A DNA stretch of 36,583 nt from Candidatus Daviesbacteria bacterium RIFCSPHIGHO2_01_FULL_40_11 (GCA_001776635.1 MFCP01000027.1:1-36583); one strand, 5' to 3'; counted from the stretch's first letter, positions 27,696-36,096 are shown. Notes: generated from the letters alone by a model not told the origin. Program-made: numbers and translations.

Positions 27696-28825
27696 ATTTT
27701 TTTCGCTATTCTCTTAACTACCTCATCTAACCTGATTGACCTAGATCCCTTAATAAGACAAACATCACCTTTGCTCAGGGTCTTTAGTAGTTTTGAAACA
27801 AGCTCTGAATTTTTTAAATTAGATTCCAGTCTCTCTTCCCAAAAACCTAAACTTTTAAGTTCGTCAGCGACAATACGTGTTTCTCCTTGACCTAAGAATA
27901 CAAGATCCAACTTCTCTTTGTATATTCTTTGTGCAATTAACCTATGTAACTGCTCTGAATATAACCCCAATTCTTTCATCGCGCCTAAAACAAGAATTCT
28001 TCGTCTTGCCGGTATCTGAAGGAGAGTATCAATGGCGCCGTCAAGTCCGCTTGGTGAAGAGTTATAAGTATCATCCAACAAAATTGAGCCATTTGGGCCC
28101 GAAATAGCTTGTAAGCAATACTCTGATGATTCGATCGATTCCAAAGCCAACTTTATTTTTGTTAAGGGAATGCCATGAACTACCCCCAAAAGAGAGGCTG
28201 CGAGCGCAGGATAAACTTGATGTAATCCTAAAAGTTGGAAGTTCACCTTAACTCGCTCAACTCCAAGATTCAGCTCGAAGGTTGTAGCAAAGTTTTCTAT
28301 TTTTGGATTACCTGCCCAAATTGTACAGTTTTCAGGATCCATGCCGTAGTAGAGAACAGTTCCTTTGCAATTTAGCGCCAATTTTTTACTGTTGGGATCA
28401 TCCCAATTGAGTAATGCGATTCCATCCTTATCTAAACTCTCAATGAGTTTCCCTTTTTCTTGCAAAACTTCGTTAATACTACCCAGAGTTTCGTTATGTG
28501 CGTAGGCGATCCTAGTTAGTACTGATATTTTGGGTCTAACTAATGAAAGATAAAAATCCATCTCCCCCTTATGCTCAATACCCATCTCCAAGATGACCTT
28601 CTTAATGGAGGGATTTAGTCTAAGAAGGGTGGAGGGAACGTTTGAAATGGGGTCGGTATTAGGTTTAGTTGAAAGGGTTTTATACTTTCGAGAGAGAACT
28701 GCGCTACAGGCTAAAACTGCGGTAGTTTTCCCAACAGAACCTGTTACCCCTATAAACATCTCGCTGGGATATAATTTGGCATATTGTCTGGCCAAATATA
28801 TTCTTAAGAAGTTAAAAGGTTTCAT
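27692..28825 (-). CDS. murF: MurF-like Mur ligase with shortened N-terminus
   Basis: EMFIGVTGSVGKTTAVLACSAVL, NTDPISNVPSTLLRL, VILEMGIEHKGEMDFY, ILLDDTYNSSPSGLDGAID. Met at 28825 preferred. Confidence 0.9.
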   Translation of the reverse strand: MKPFNFLRIYLARQYAKLYPSEMFIGVTGSVGKTTAVLACSAVLSRKYKTLSTKPNTDPISNVPSTLLRLNPSIKKVILEMGIEHKGEMDFYLSLVRPKISVLTRIAYAHNETLGSINEVLQEKGKLIESLDKDGIALLNWDDPNSKKLALNCKGTVLYYGMDPENCTIWAGNPKIENFATTFELNLGVERVKVNFQLLGLHQVYPALAASLLGVVHGIPLTKIKLALESIESSEYCLQAISGPNGSILLDDTYNSSPSGLDGAIDTLLQIPARRRILVLGAMKELGLYSEQLHRLIAQRIYKEKLDLVFLGQGETRIVADELKSLGFWEERLESNLKNSELVSKLLKTLSKGDVCLIKGSRSIRLDEVVKRIAKKI

Positions 28826-28829
28826 ATCC

Positions 28830-30092
28830 CTACACCTCAACTCTCTCGATATCTGCACCTAAACCCCTTAGTTTCATAACAACATCCTCATATCCTCTCT
28901 CGATTAGTTCAGCCTGATTAATTACACTCCTACCTCTTGCTACAAGTGCAGCTACAACCAAAGCCATGCCTGCTCTAATGTCCGGAGTTTCCAGTTCTTT
29001 ACCACGTAACTTATTTTGCCCGTATACAAGCACCCTGTGCGGATCAGCCAGAGTAATTTTGGCCCCCATTGTAATCAGCTTATCTATAAAAAACATCCTT
29101 CCTTCATACATCCAATCATGACACAAAATTACTCCCTTGGATTGGGTCGCCAAAACTATTGCAACACTCATGAGGTCTGTTGGAAATCCCGGCCAAATAT
29201 TAGTAACTAATTTTTGTGTTGACTTAAGTTTTGACAGATAAACTATGATAGCGTCTTTGCTTTCTTCTATCTTAATACCAAAACTTTTAAGTGGCGAAAG
29301 AACAGGATCCAGATAGGCTCCGCCCAATCCAGAAATTGTAACCTCGCCTCCTGTTATTGCAGCAGCTACCACATAAGTGCCTACTTCTATGTAGTCTGCT
29401 CCAATTCTAAATTTGGTTCCGTTTAACTTGTTCACTCCAGTGATTATAAGTGTATCTGTCCCGATGCCTACAATATTGGCACCCATTTGAGTTAACATCC
29501 TACAAAGATCGCTGACATGGGGTTCTTTGGCGCAATTTTTTAAAGTTATTACCCTACTACCCAAAACTGAGGCCAAAATTAGATTCTCAGTTGCAGTAAC
29601 AGATGCTTCCGGGAGGAAAACATCACAATTCGCAAGAGGAGAATTTTTTGCAAAATATAAGCTAAACTTAGAATTGTTTTTTTTGAAGGATGTACCTAAT
29701 GCTTTAAAACCTCCCACATGAGTCTCTATACTTCTTCTCCCTATTATATCTCCGCCTGGATGAAAAAAATTTACTTTACCTAATCTTCCGAGGATTGCCC
29801 CGACCAAAATGATCGATCCCCGTAGTTTCATCATCAAATCCTCCGGCAAATTGAAACGGCGAATCTCCGATGCTTTAATTCGGATCGTAGATTTATTTTT
29901 TTCTACAACTACACCTAATTTTTTAAGAATTTGTATGAGAACTTCTGTATCTACTAAATTTGATATATTCTCCAAAATCACTTCTTCGGAAGTTAAAAGC
30001 GCTGCCCCAATACAAGGGAAAACAGAATTTTTGTTACCGGAAACACACACCGTCCCTTCAAGCTTATGTCCCCCATTAATTATGTATTTCAT
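28830..30092 (-). CDS. murA: UDP-GlcNAc 1-carboxyvinyltransferase MurA
   Basis: GGHKLEGTVCVSGNKNSVFPCIGAALLTSEEVILENI, MMKLRGSIILVGAILGRLGKVNFFHPGGDIIGRRSIETHVGGFKALG, WPGFPTDLMSVAIVLATQ, EGRMFFIDKL. Confidence 0.95.
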   Translation of the reverse strand: MKYIINGGHKLEGTVCVSGNKNSVFPCIGAALLTSEEVILENISNLVDTEVLIQILKKLGVVVEKNKSTIRIKASEIRRFNLPEDLMMKLRGSIILVGAILGRLGKVNFFHPGGDIIGRRSIETHVGGFKALGTSFKKNNSKFSLYFAKNSPLANCDVFLPEASVTATENLILASVLGSRVITLKNCAKEPHVSDLCRMLTQMGANIVGIGTDTLIITGVNKLNGTKFRIGADYIEVGTYVVAAAITGGEVTISGLGGAYLDPVLSPLKSFGIKIEESKDAIIVYLSKLKSTQKLVTNIWPGFPTDLMSVAIVLATQSKGVILCHDWMYEGRMFFIDKLITMGAKITLADPHRVLVYGQNKLRGKELETPDIRAGMALVVAALVARGRSVINQAELIERGYEDVVMKLRGLGADIERVEV

Positions 30093-30697
30093 TATTTTTT
30101 TGCTTTTATCCTAAATACCGCAGATAATATTATATGTCTTTTTAAACTTAGAGCGCTAACATTAATTCTCTCGAGTTTTGATTTCAGATCTAATACTTTA
30201 ATACTTTTGGTGTGATTTTGCAAAAATCTATTTAAGAAAAGATTGCCTCCGATGCTACCCGGGATATTCTCAAAACCCAAGGTTTCAAGTCCTTGAGAAT
30301 CTAAATATTCTATCCACCTTTTTATGCTTACTCCTGATTCTACCTCTACCACTGCCTCTTCTACTCCGATACCAAATTTTGTAACCTTACCTTTAACAGA
30401 AACCGTTTGAATATTTTTAGTCCGATTTTTAATCACTAAACCATTAAAACCCAAATCGGAAATCATGATTTTGGAGCCTGTACCAAATAAGAAATAAGGC
30501 AGTTTCAATTGCCTGCACATGTTTATAATACTAACCAACTCCCGCTCGGTAAAAGCGATAAAAAATAGTCTGGCAGATCCACCTACTCCGAAGGCTGTAT
30601 AATCTTTTAAGGGTTCATTAAATTTAAATCTATCCTTCCCAAAAGAATCAATTATCAACTTGGACTTATTATCCATATAAAAAGACAGCGAAGTCAC
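30092..30697 (-). CDS. murB: MurB-like protein containing only the FAD-binding portion
   Basis: LKDYTAFGVGGSARLFFIAFTERELVSIINMCRQLKLPYFLFGTGSKIMISDLGFNGLVIKN...GFENIPGSIGGNLFLN...HIILSAVFRIKAKK-stop; stop overlaps the murA start (TAATG). Confidence 0.85.
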   Translation of the reverse strand: MTSLSFYMDNKSKLIIDSFGKDRFKFNEPLKDYTAFGVGGSARLFFIAFTERELVSIINMCRQLKLPYFLFGTGSKIMISDLGFNGLVIKNRTKNIQTVSVKGKVTKFGIGVEEAVVEVESGVSIKRWIEYLDSQGLETLGFENIPGSIGGNLFLNRFLQNHTKSIKVLDLKSKLERINVSALSLKRHIILSAVFRIKAKK

Positions 30698-31869
30698 GAG
30701 CTGGCTAATACATTTCGAACAGCTTCTAAATCCGACCAGGGAATTTCCCTTTTCCCATCTAGATTCATAGAAGTTTCATGACCCTTACCAAAGATTCCCA
30801 CAGTATCTCCATATTTGGAAAGCTTATTGATGGCAAAATCAAAAGCTTTCTCTCTGTCATCAATCACAAAAAAATTCTGATCCCTTTTTGCTCCTGCTTT
30901 TGTTGCTCCATCAGCAATCTGTCTATTGATAATGTCTAGATATCCCCTGGGGTCAACTGCAGTTACAATAACATAGTTTGCAAATCTTTGAGCGATTTCC
31001 CCCATCATAAATCTTTTCTCTATATCCCTATCACCTTCCGCACCAATGACTGCTATCAACCTCCCAGAACGCATCTGGCAGCGTAAAGCCTTTAAAGCCT
31101 GCTCTAAACCACCAGGTGTATGGGCAAAATCTATAATGATTTTTATATCTTTATTGTTTTGAACTTCCTCCATCCTCCCTTTAATACCGGTAAAACTTTC
31201 CAGAGCGTCCTGGGCAATCTTTTTATCAATTCCTAAAGCAAAAGCTACAGCCAAAGAGGTCAAGGCATTCTCAATGTTATAATCTCCGGGTACTTTTAAC
31301 TTCAACTTGATCTGTTCTTGATTAAAATCTCCTTTATCTAAACCAAAAGTAATGATTTTTCCCTCGCTACTCACGTCCTTGATATTTTGATTAACAACTG
31401 CAAATCTTACATTTCTTATTAATTTTAGTTTCGTTTTTAGATAATTATCAAAAGTTTTATGATAATCCAAATGTTCGTGAGTAATATTTGTAATTACACC
31501 AATATCAAACTTAATTCCCCAGTACCGATATTGATCCAGCGCATGTGATGTGACTTCCAAAACCAAATATTCATCCCCACTGCTGGCAGCTTGTCTTGCA
31601 AATCTCTGCACGGCAAATGAATCAGGTGAAGTTATATGAAAACCTGGGGCATTAATAGTTGAAACCACCGAAACTTTTTTCCCTGCAGCTAACAAAATCT
31701 GATAAATCATATTTACAGTCGTAGTCTTCCCATCAGTCCCGGTCACACCAATCACTGTCAGTCCCCTGGTAGGGAAGCCGTAGATAATATTTGCCAGGAT
31801 GGCTTTGGGAAGATGATAAAAATTATTAATTACTTCTTGAGACAGAATATCCTTTATTAATTTCTTCAT
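30694..31869 (-). CDS. murE: MurE-like Mur ligase with shortened N-terminus
   Basis: LTVIGVTGTDGKTTTVNMIYQIL, LEVTSHALDQYRYWGIKFDIGVITNITHEHLDYHKTFDNY, IIDFAHTPGGLEQAL, GKGHETSMNLDGKREIPWSDLEAVR. Confidence 0.93.
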   Translation of the reverse strand: MKKLIKDILSQEVINNFYHLPKAILANIIYGFPTRGLTVIGVTGTDGKTTTVNMIYQILLAAGKKVSVVSTINAPGFHITSPDSFAVQRFARQAASSGDEYLVLEVTSHALDQYRYWGIKFDIGVITNITHEHLDYHKTFDNYLKTKLKLIRNVRFAVVNQNIKDVSSEGKIITFGLDKGDFNQEQIKLKLKVPGDYNIENALTSLAVAFALGIDKKIAQDALESFTGIKGRMEEVQNNKDIKIIIDFAHTPGGLEQALKALRCQMRSGRLIAVIGAEGDRDIEKRFMMGEIAQRFANYVIVTAVDPRGYLDIINRQIADGATKAGAKRDQNFFVIDDREKAFDFAINKLSKYGDTVGIFGKGHETSMNLDGKREIPWSDLEAVRNVLASS

Positions 31870-31895
31870 TAAGGGATATTATATAACAGAGTCTT

Positions 31896-33593
31896 TTACT
31901 CAGAAGGGGCAATTTTGTAGTAGAGGAGAAGCTGTTTGGCTATTTCAAAAAATGTGGGAGCTGCTGTTTCTGATCCAAAAATAGAAGCAGAGGGTTCATC
32001 GTAGCGAACCAGCATTACAAATTTAGGGTCATCAGCAGGAGCAAAACCTACAAACGAAGCGATTGTTTTATTCGGATCGTAATGGCCGGCAACCGGGATT
32101 TGGGCCGTTCCTGTTTTACCGGCAATCCTAAATCCTTTAGGCCGAAATACCTTCGCCTCTCCTTCTTCAACAGCTGCCACCATCATCTCCTTTACTATCT
32201 GGGCAACGGAATCTTTAATTACTTTATCTTTAACCTTTGGCTTAACTTCAAAGCTTCCCTTCTCATCTTTGACTTCTCTTACCACATGAGGCTCCATCAA
32301 ATTTCCCCCATTGGCAATCGCGGCAACTGCCCTCACCATTTGAATTTCCGTTACAGCAATACCTTGGCCGAATGATGCTGTTGCCAAGTCTATTTCCCTC
32401 CAGTCACTTTTCGGTCTGATATCAGGGGAGGATTCATCCTGTAAATCAATATCTGAAGTTTTCCCGAATCCAAACTTTCCAAGATATGAATAAAACTTAT
32501 CTAAACCCAATTTTCGTCCCACAAATACCATCCCTGTATTATCCGAGTGAACTATCACATCTTTTAAGTTGGTATCGGGAAAGTACTTGTTATTCCAAGT
32601 CCTTATAACAAAACCGCCTATAGAAATTGGTCCTGAACAGTCGTCACAGCGGGTATCTGGCTGGACCAGATCTTCATTTAATGCAGCTGCCATAACCAGT
32701 ACTTTAAAGGTTGACCCCGGTTCGTATTGATCAGCCACAACGGGATTCTTAAAATACTCTTTTGGGTAGTTGAAATATTTTAAGGGATCATAACTAGGAA
32801 AAGATGCCATCGCTAAAATCCCTCCGGTAGCAGGATCCATCACCACAGCTGAAGCAGCCTTAGCCCCATATTTTTCTATCCCTGCTTTTAAGTTTTTCTC
32901 AATAATAAATTGAATAGAACGGTCTATATTTAAAACCAGATCCTTCCCATTTCTAGCCTCAGTGGTAAAAAAATTACCTATTAATATCGGTAGCCCTAAA
33001 GCATCCTTCTCGTGTCTTACGAGTCCAGACATACCTTTGAGTTCTCCATCAAAATAACCTTCCAGTCCAAAATAGCCTTTGCTTGCTCCTCTAGCGTCTG
33101 ATCCTAAAAAACCCAATAGATGTGCTGAAGAGGAACCTTCCGGATAAAACCTGGTGCTCCCCTGCTGAAAACCAATACCCGGTAAATTCAAGTTTTCAAT
33201 TTGTTTTTTTTGTTCAATTGAAATATTCTTTTCAAGTTGTACCCAATAGAGATTTTGTGATAATTTGGCAGTTACATCCTTTGCAAAAGTATCAACTTCT
33301 GTTGGATCTTCCGATAAAACCTTTGCTATCAGGTAAGCTACTTTAACTTTTTGATCCGTCGCTATAGCTTTAGGTAAACCATAAAGGGAAAATACAGGGT
33401 TAGAAGAAGCTAGTATTGATTCATCCGAGAAAAGAATATTCCCACGGGTAGCGTCTATTTTTGTATCTGTAAAATGTTGATTCTCAGCCTGAGATTGCAG
33501 AAATTCTGCCCGTACTACTTGCCAATAAAATAGGCGGATTATTATACTTAAAAAGAATAATAGAAAAACTGTTTGTATCCAGAATATTCGCAT
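31896..33593 (-). CDS. ftsI: Penicillin-binding protein 2/FtsI-type transpeptidase
   Basis: EPGSTFKVLVMAAAL (SxxK), VHSDNTGMVFVG (SxN), AGKTGTAQIP (KTG); single N-terminal TM and dimerisation domain. Confidence 0.94.
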   Translation of the reverse strand: MRIFWIQTVFLLFFLSIIIRLFYWQVVRAEFLQSQAENQHFTDTKIDATRGNILFSDESILASSNPVFSLYGLPKAIATDQKVKVAYLIAKVLSEDPTEVDTFAKDVTAKLSQNLYWVQLEKNISIEQKKQIENLNLPGIGFQQGSTRFYPEGSSSAHLLGFLGSDARGASKGYFGLEGYFDGELKGMSGLVRHEKDALGLPILIGNFFTTEARNGKDLVLNIDRSIQFIIEKNLKAGIEKYGAKAASAVVMDPATGGILAMASFPSYDPLKYFNYPKEYFKNPVVADQYEPGSTFKVLVMAAALNEDLVQPDTRCDDCSGPISIGGFVIRTWNNKYFPDTNLKDVIVHSDNTGMVFVGRKLGLDKFYSYLGKFGFGKTSDIDLQDESSPDIRPKSDWREIDLATASFGQGIAVTEIQMVRAVAAIANGGNLMEPHVVREVKDEKGSFEVKPKVKDKVIKDSVAQIVKEMMVAAVEEGEAKVFRPKGFRIAGKTGTAQIPVAGHYDPNKTIASFVGFAPADDPKFVMLVRYDEPSASIFGSETAAPTFFEIAKQLLLYYKIAPSE

Positions 33594-33889
33594 TAACGAA
33601 TATATTGTATACTTTCAGCTTGCGAAAAACCAAGCTCTGCAGATTTGGAAGCAACATTATTTAATGATTCATACTTTGCTATCTCATTTTCTAGAATTTG
33701 ATTTTCCAAATGGAGCGTTTTTGCAATTGAGGACAACTTGTCAAACTTTTCGCCGTAAGCAACTACATTATTACCTGCCCAGATTTCAACCAACATAAGT
33801 ACAAAAAGACAAACTATACTTAAGACTATATATCTTTTTGAGAATCCTTTTTTGGGTTCTGTGGTTTCAAATTTTTTAATTATAGTCAT
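33593..33889 (-). CDS. ftsL: FtsL-like small bitopic protein
   Basis: 98 aa, one TM plus a coiled-coil-like region, located between rsmH and ftsI as in canonical dcw clusters. Confidence 0.7.
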   Translation of the reverse strand: MTIIKKFETTEPKKGFSKRYIVLSIVCLFVLMLVEIWAGNNVVAYGEKFDKLSSIAKTLHLENQILENEIAKYESLNNVASKSAELGFSQAESIQYIR

Positions 33890-34836
33890 AATTTTTTAAA
33901 AACTCTCATCTTGGCTGAGCGGGATCTAGGATTTACCCTTACTTCAACCTCACTTGCAATAACAGGTTTTTTAATTAAAATCTCGCCAATGCCCATACTC
34001 TCCCACTGTTTAAAAGTATTTTTAACGATCCTATCTTCCAATGAGTGAAAACTAATAACCACAATGTGACCATTTTTTTCTAGTAAATCCTTTACCTCTT
34101 CTAATCCTTCCTGTAAAGCATCTAGCTCATCATTTACAGCAATCCGCAGGGCCTGAAATACTTTGGTGGCAGGGTGAATTTTTCCCTGCCTGTCGGCAGG
34201 CAGACCCCTTACCCTTCCCACCGCCCTAACCACAACTTCTGCCAATTCTGTCGTGGTCTTAAAAGGCTTTACCTCACGGGCGCGGACCAAAGTATCAGCC
34301 ACCTGCCAAGAATATTTTTCTTCACCCAAACTAGAAAATAACTCATAAAGCTCCCTTCTTGTTAATGTATTCGTTAGATCCAAAGCCCGAACCTGCAGAG
34401 TTGGATCCATCCTCATGTCTAAGGGTCCCTTTTTTACAAAAGAAAAACCCCTTTCGGGGTTCTCAAGCTGCAAACTGGAAACCCCGAGATCAAAAATTGC
34501 ACCTGCAAATTTATGCCTAGCAGTGTCCGTCTGCTTGTCCCACGAAGTCTGGTTCTGCCTGACGAAGTGAGACAAAGATATTAAGTTGTTAATGTCTCTA
34601 AAATTTCCCTGAATCAATACCGAATTCCCTAAATACCCTAAATTCCCTAATCTCTTTCTCGCTCTCTCTATTGCCTCCGGGTCAACATCTATCCCAACTA
34701 CTTTTCCTCCCCGTCTTAAAATCTCTAATGTGTGCCCCCCATCACCCAAAGTACAATCTAAATACCATTTTCCATCTCTAACTTCCAAAACCTCTATCGC
34801 CTCCCTAAGAAGAACGGACCTATGATATCCTTCCAT
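33886..34836 (-). CDS. rsmH: 16S rRNA (cytosine1402-N4)-methyltransferase RsmH/MraW
   Basis: MEGYHRSVLLREAIEVL...DCTLGDGGHTLEILRRGGKVVGIDVDPEAIERA...FDLGVSSLQLENPERGFSF...GPLDMRMD...HPATKVFQALRIAVNDELDAL. Met at 34836 preferred over the listed 35085. Confidence 0.95.
   Translation of the reverse strand: MEGYHRSVLLREAIEVLEVRDGKWYLDCTLGDGGHTLEILRRGGKVVGIDVDPEAIERARKRLGNLGYLGNSVLIQGNFRDINNLISLSHFVRQNQTSWDKQTDTARHKFAGAIFDLGVSSLQLENPERGFSFVKKGPLDMRMDPTLQVRALDLTNTLTRRELYELFSSLGEEKYSWQVADTLVRAREVKPFKTTTELAEVVVRAVGRVRGLPADRQGKIHPATKVFQALRIAVNDELDALQEGLEEVKDLLEKNGHIVVISFHSLEDRIVKNTFKQWESMGIGEILIKKPVIASEVEVRVNPRSRSAKMRVFKKL
34186..34203. repeat. Palindromic repeat within rsmH coding sequence
   Basis: ctgcctgtcggcaggcag, near-perfect inverted repeat encoding in-frame GLPADRQG. 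Confidence 0.75.
34535..34575. repeat. Second inverted repeat within rsmH coding sequence
   Basis: TTGTCcCAC...GTGaGACAA arms (9 bp, one mismatch); encodes SHFVRQNQTSWDKQ. Confidence 0.65.
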
Positions 34837-35230
34837 AATCTTTCTCGACCTTCCTGATATGCTTTTTCCAAATCTTTGCATCCCAAATCTCAAAATGATC
34901 ACCCGCGCCGATAATTGCAACTTCCTCTTTGACGCTAGCAAAATCAAGCAGGGCAGACGGTATGATAATCCGACCTTGAGCGTCCAGCTCCACCGATTCG
35001 CTGCCAGAAAATAAATACCTTCGCATATACCTGGCCCGTTCTTCCGTAGCAGATATTTCAAGCTGCTTCTTTGCTTCTGCCTCAAAATCCGTTAAATCAA
35101 ATCCCCAGATACAATTTTCAAAACCACGGCTTAAGATTACTTCCCTACTTTTTAACTCTTGCCTGAATTTATGAGGCAAAATTACTCTACCTTTACCTGT
35201 GAATTTTGTTCGATACTCACCCAAAAACAC
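34820..35230 (-). CDS. mraZ: Transcriptional regulator MraZ
   Basis: FLGEYRTKFTGKGRVILPHKFRQEL...YLFSGSESVELDAQGRIIIPSALLDFA: two AbrB/MraZ repeats; GTG start. Confidence 0.94.
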   Translation of the reverse strand: MFLGEYRTKFTGKGRVILPHKFRQELKSREVILSRGFENCIWGFDLTDFEAEAKKQLEISATEERARYMRRYLFSGSESVELDAQGRIIIPSALLDFASVKEEVAIIGAGDHFEIWDAKIWKKHIRKVEKDYGRIS

Positions 35231-35280
35231 GAGGCCATCCTCATTTCTGGGCAGATATCTTAGGGTCCGTCAACCGACGG

Positions 35281-35322
35281 ATCACCCTTTTTCACCATCT
35301 ATAACCATTTTCCGCCATTTTA
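35281..35322 (-). promoter_or_regulatory. Four 10-bp-periodic MraZ-type boxes upstream of mraZ
   Basis: Minus strand AAAATGGCGG AAAATGGTTA TAGATGGTGA AAAAGGGTGA; TGG/GGG cores exactly 10 bp apart (plus-strand CCA at 35315, 35305, 35295 and CCC at 35285). Confidence 0.75.
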
Positions 35323-35373
35323 CACTATCTTGTCAAGGGGGAAATTTTAAGAGAATCCAATTGGAAACTATGC

Positions 35374-36060
35374 TTACTTTAAAACGAAACCATCGGGATC
35401 TATTTGAGTGGGTAGTGAATTTGGTGCAGGCATCCATTCTGCAGTCTTCAAGAATCTGCCATAAGCCCCTAAACCATTATATCCGGTTATAAACAACCTT
35501 CTTTCTTTCCCTTCTGGTACATATAAAACAGGTGGAAAAGAATCAGCTCTAGGAATCCGTATAGTAGTAGCTCGTCTATCTTGAACTGTCTTATAACGTA
35601 GGGTATCAAAATCACCTTGGGCATAAAAGAATTTTGTTTCGTCGTTTGCTCTTGTGCGGATTATGAAACCTACATTGAATCGGTTGTCGAGAACATCATA
35701 GCTTAAAGTGTACAGTGTATGTACGCCGGGTAACTTACCTCCAAAATGACATACATCTAAAGCTGCATTATTTGATAAGTCATTCAAGTGATTTTTCACA
35801 TCCTGAGCCTGCTTGTATCTTCGGCTTAGTTCAGGAGAAATAATTGGCTTAATTCCCAAAACATCTAGGATTCTAGCATAGAGACGTTCAGTTAGTGGCC
35901 ATTCGGCAAATTGTTCTCTAGAAGCAACCAGTTCTTGAGAGGCTTGTTCAACTACTTGCTCTACCTTTGAAAGATCTTCTTGTAGACTTGTAAATTCGGC
36001 GATCGCTGCCTTAAAAAGTTCCTCAGAACGTGCTCTTGTGCCTGCTTTTGTTTCCAACAT
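35374..36060 (-). CDS. Hypothetical protein, no recognised family
   Basis: MLETKAGTRARSEELFKAAIAEFTSLQEDLSKVEQVVEQASQELVASREQF...; Met at 36060 lies just downstream of a strong promoter-like sequence. Confidence 0.75.
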   Translation of the reverse strand: MLETKAGTRARSEELFKAAIAEFTSLQEDLSKVEQVVEQASQELVASREQFAEWPLTERLYARILDVLGIKPIISPELSRRYKQAQDVKNHLNDLSNNAALDVCHFGGKLPGVHTLYTLSYDVLDNRFNVGFIIRTRANDETKFFYAQGDFDTLRYKTVQDRRATTIRIPRADSFPPVLYVPEGKERRLFITGYNGLGAYGRFLKTAEWMPAPNSLPTQIDPDGFVLK

Positions 36061-36066
36061 GCGGGG

Positions 36067-36096
36067 AGTATAGATGAAGAAATAATAGTTTGTCAA
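36067..36096 (-). promoter_or_regulatory. Sigma70-like promoter: TTGACA-18 nt-TATACT, 6 nt before ATG
   Basis: Minus strand TTGACAAACTATTATTTCTTCATCTATACTCCCCGCATG. Confidence 0.75.

Noticed and set aside
34837-35085. N-terminal 83-residue extension of rsmH
   Set aside because: Overlaps mraZ in another frame; Met at 34836 matches the family start MEGYHRSVLL.
35317-35336. TTGACA and TAAAAT as a single mraZ promoter
   Set aside because: Spacing is only 8 nt, incompatible with a sigma70 promoter; the true promoter is unclear.
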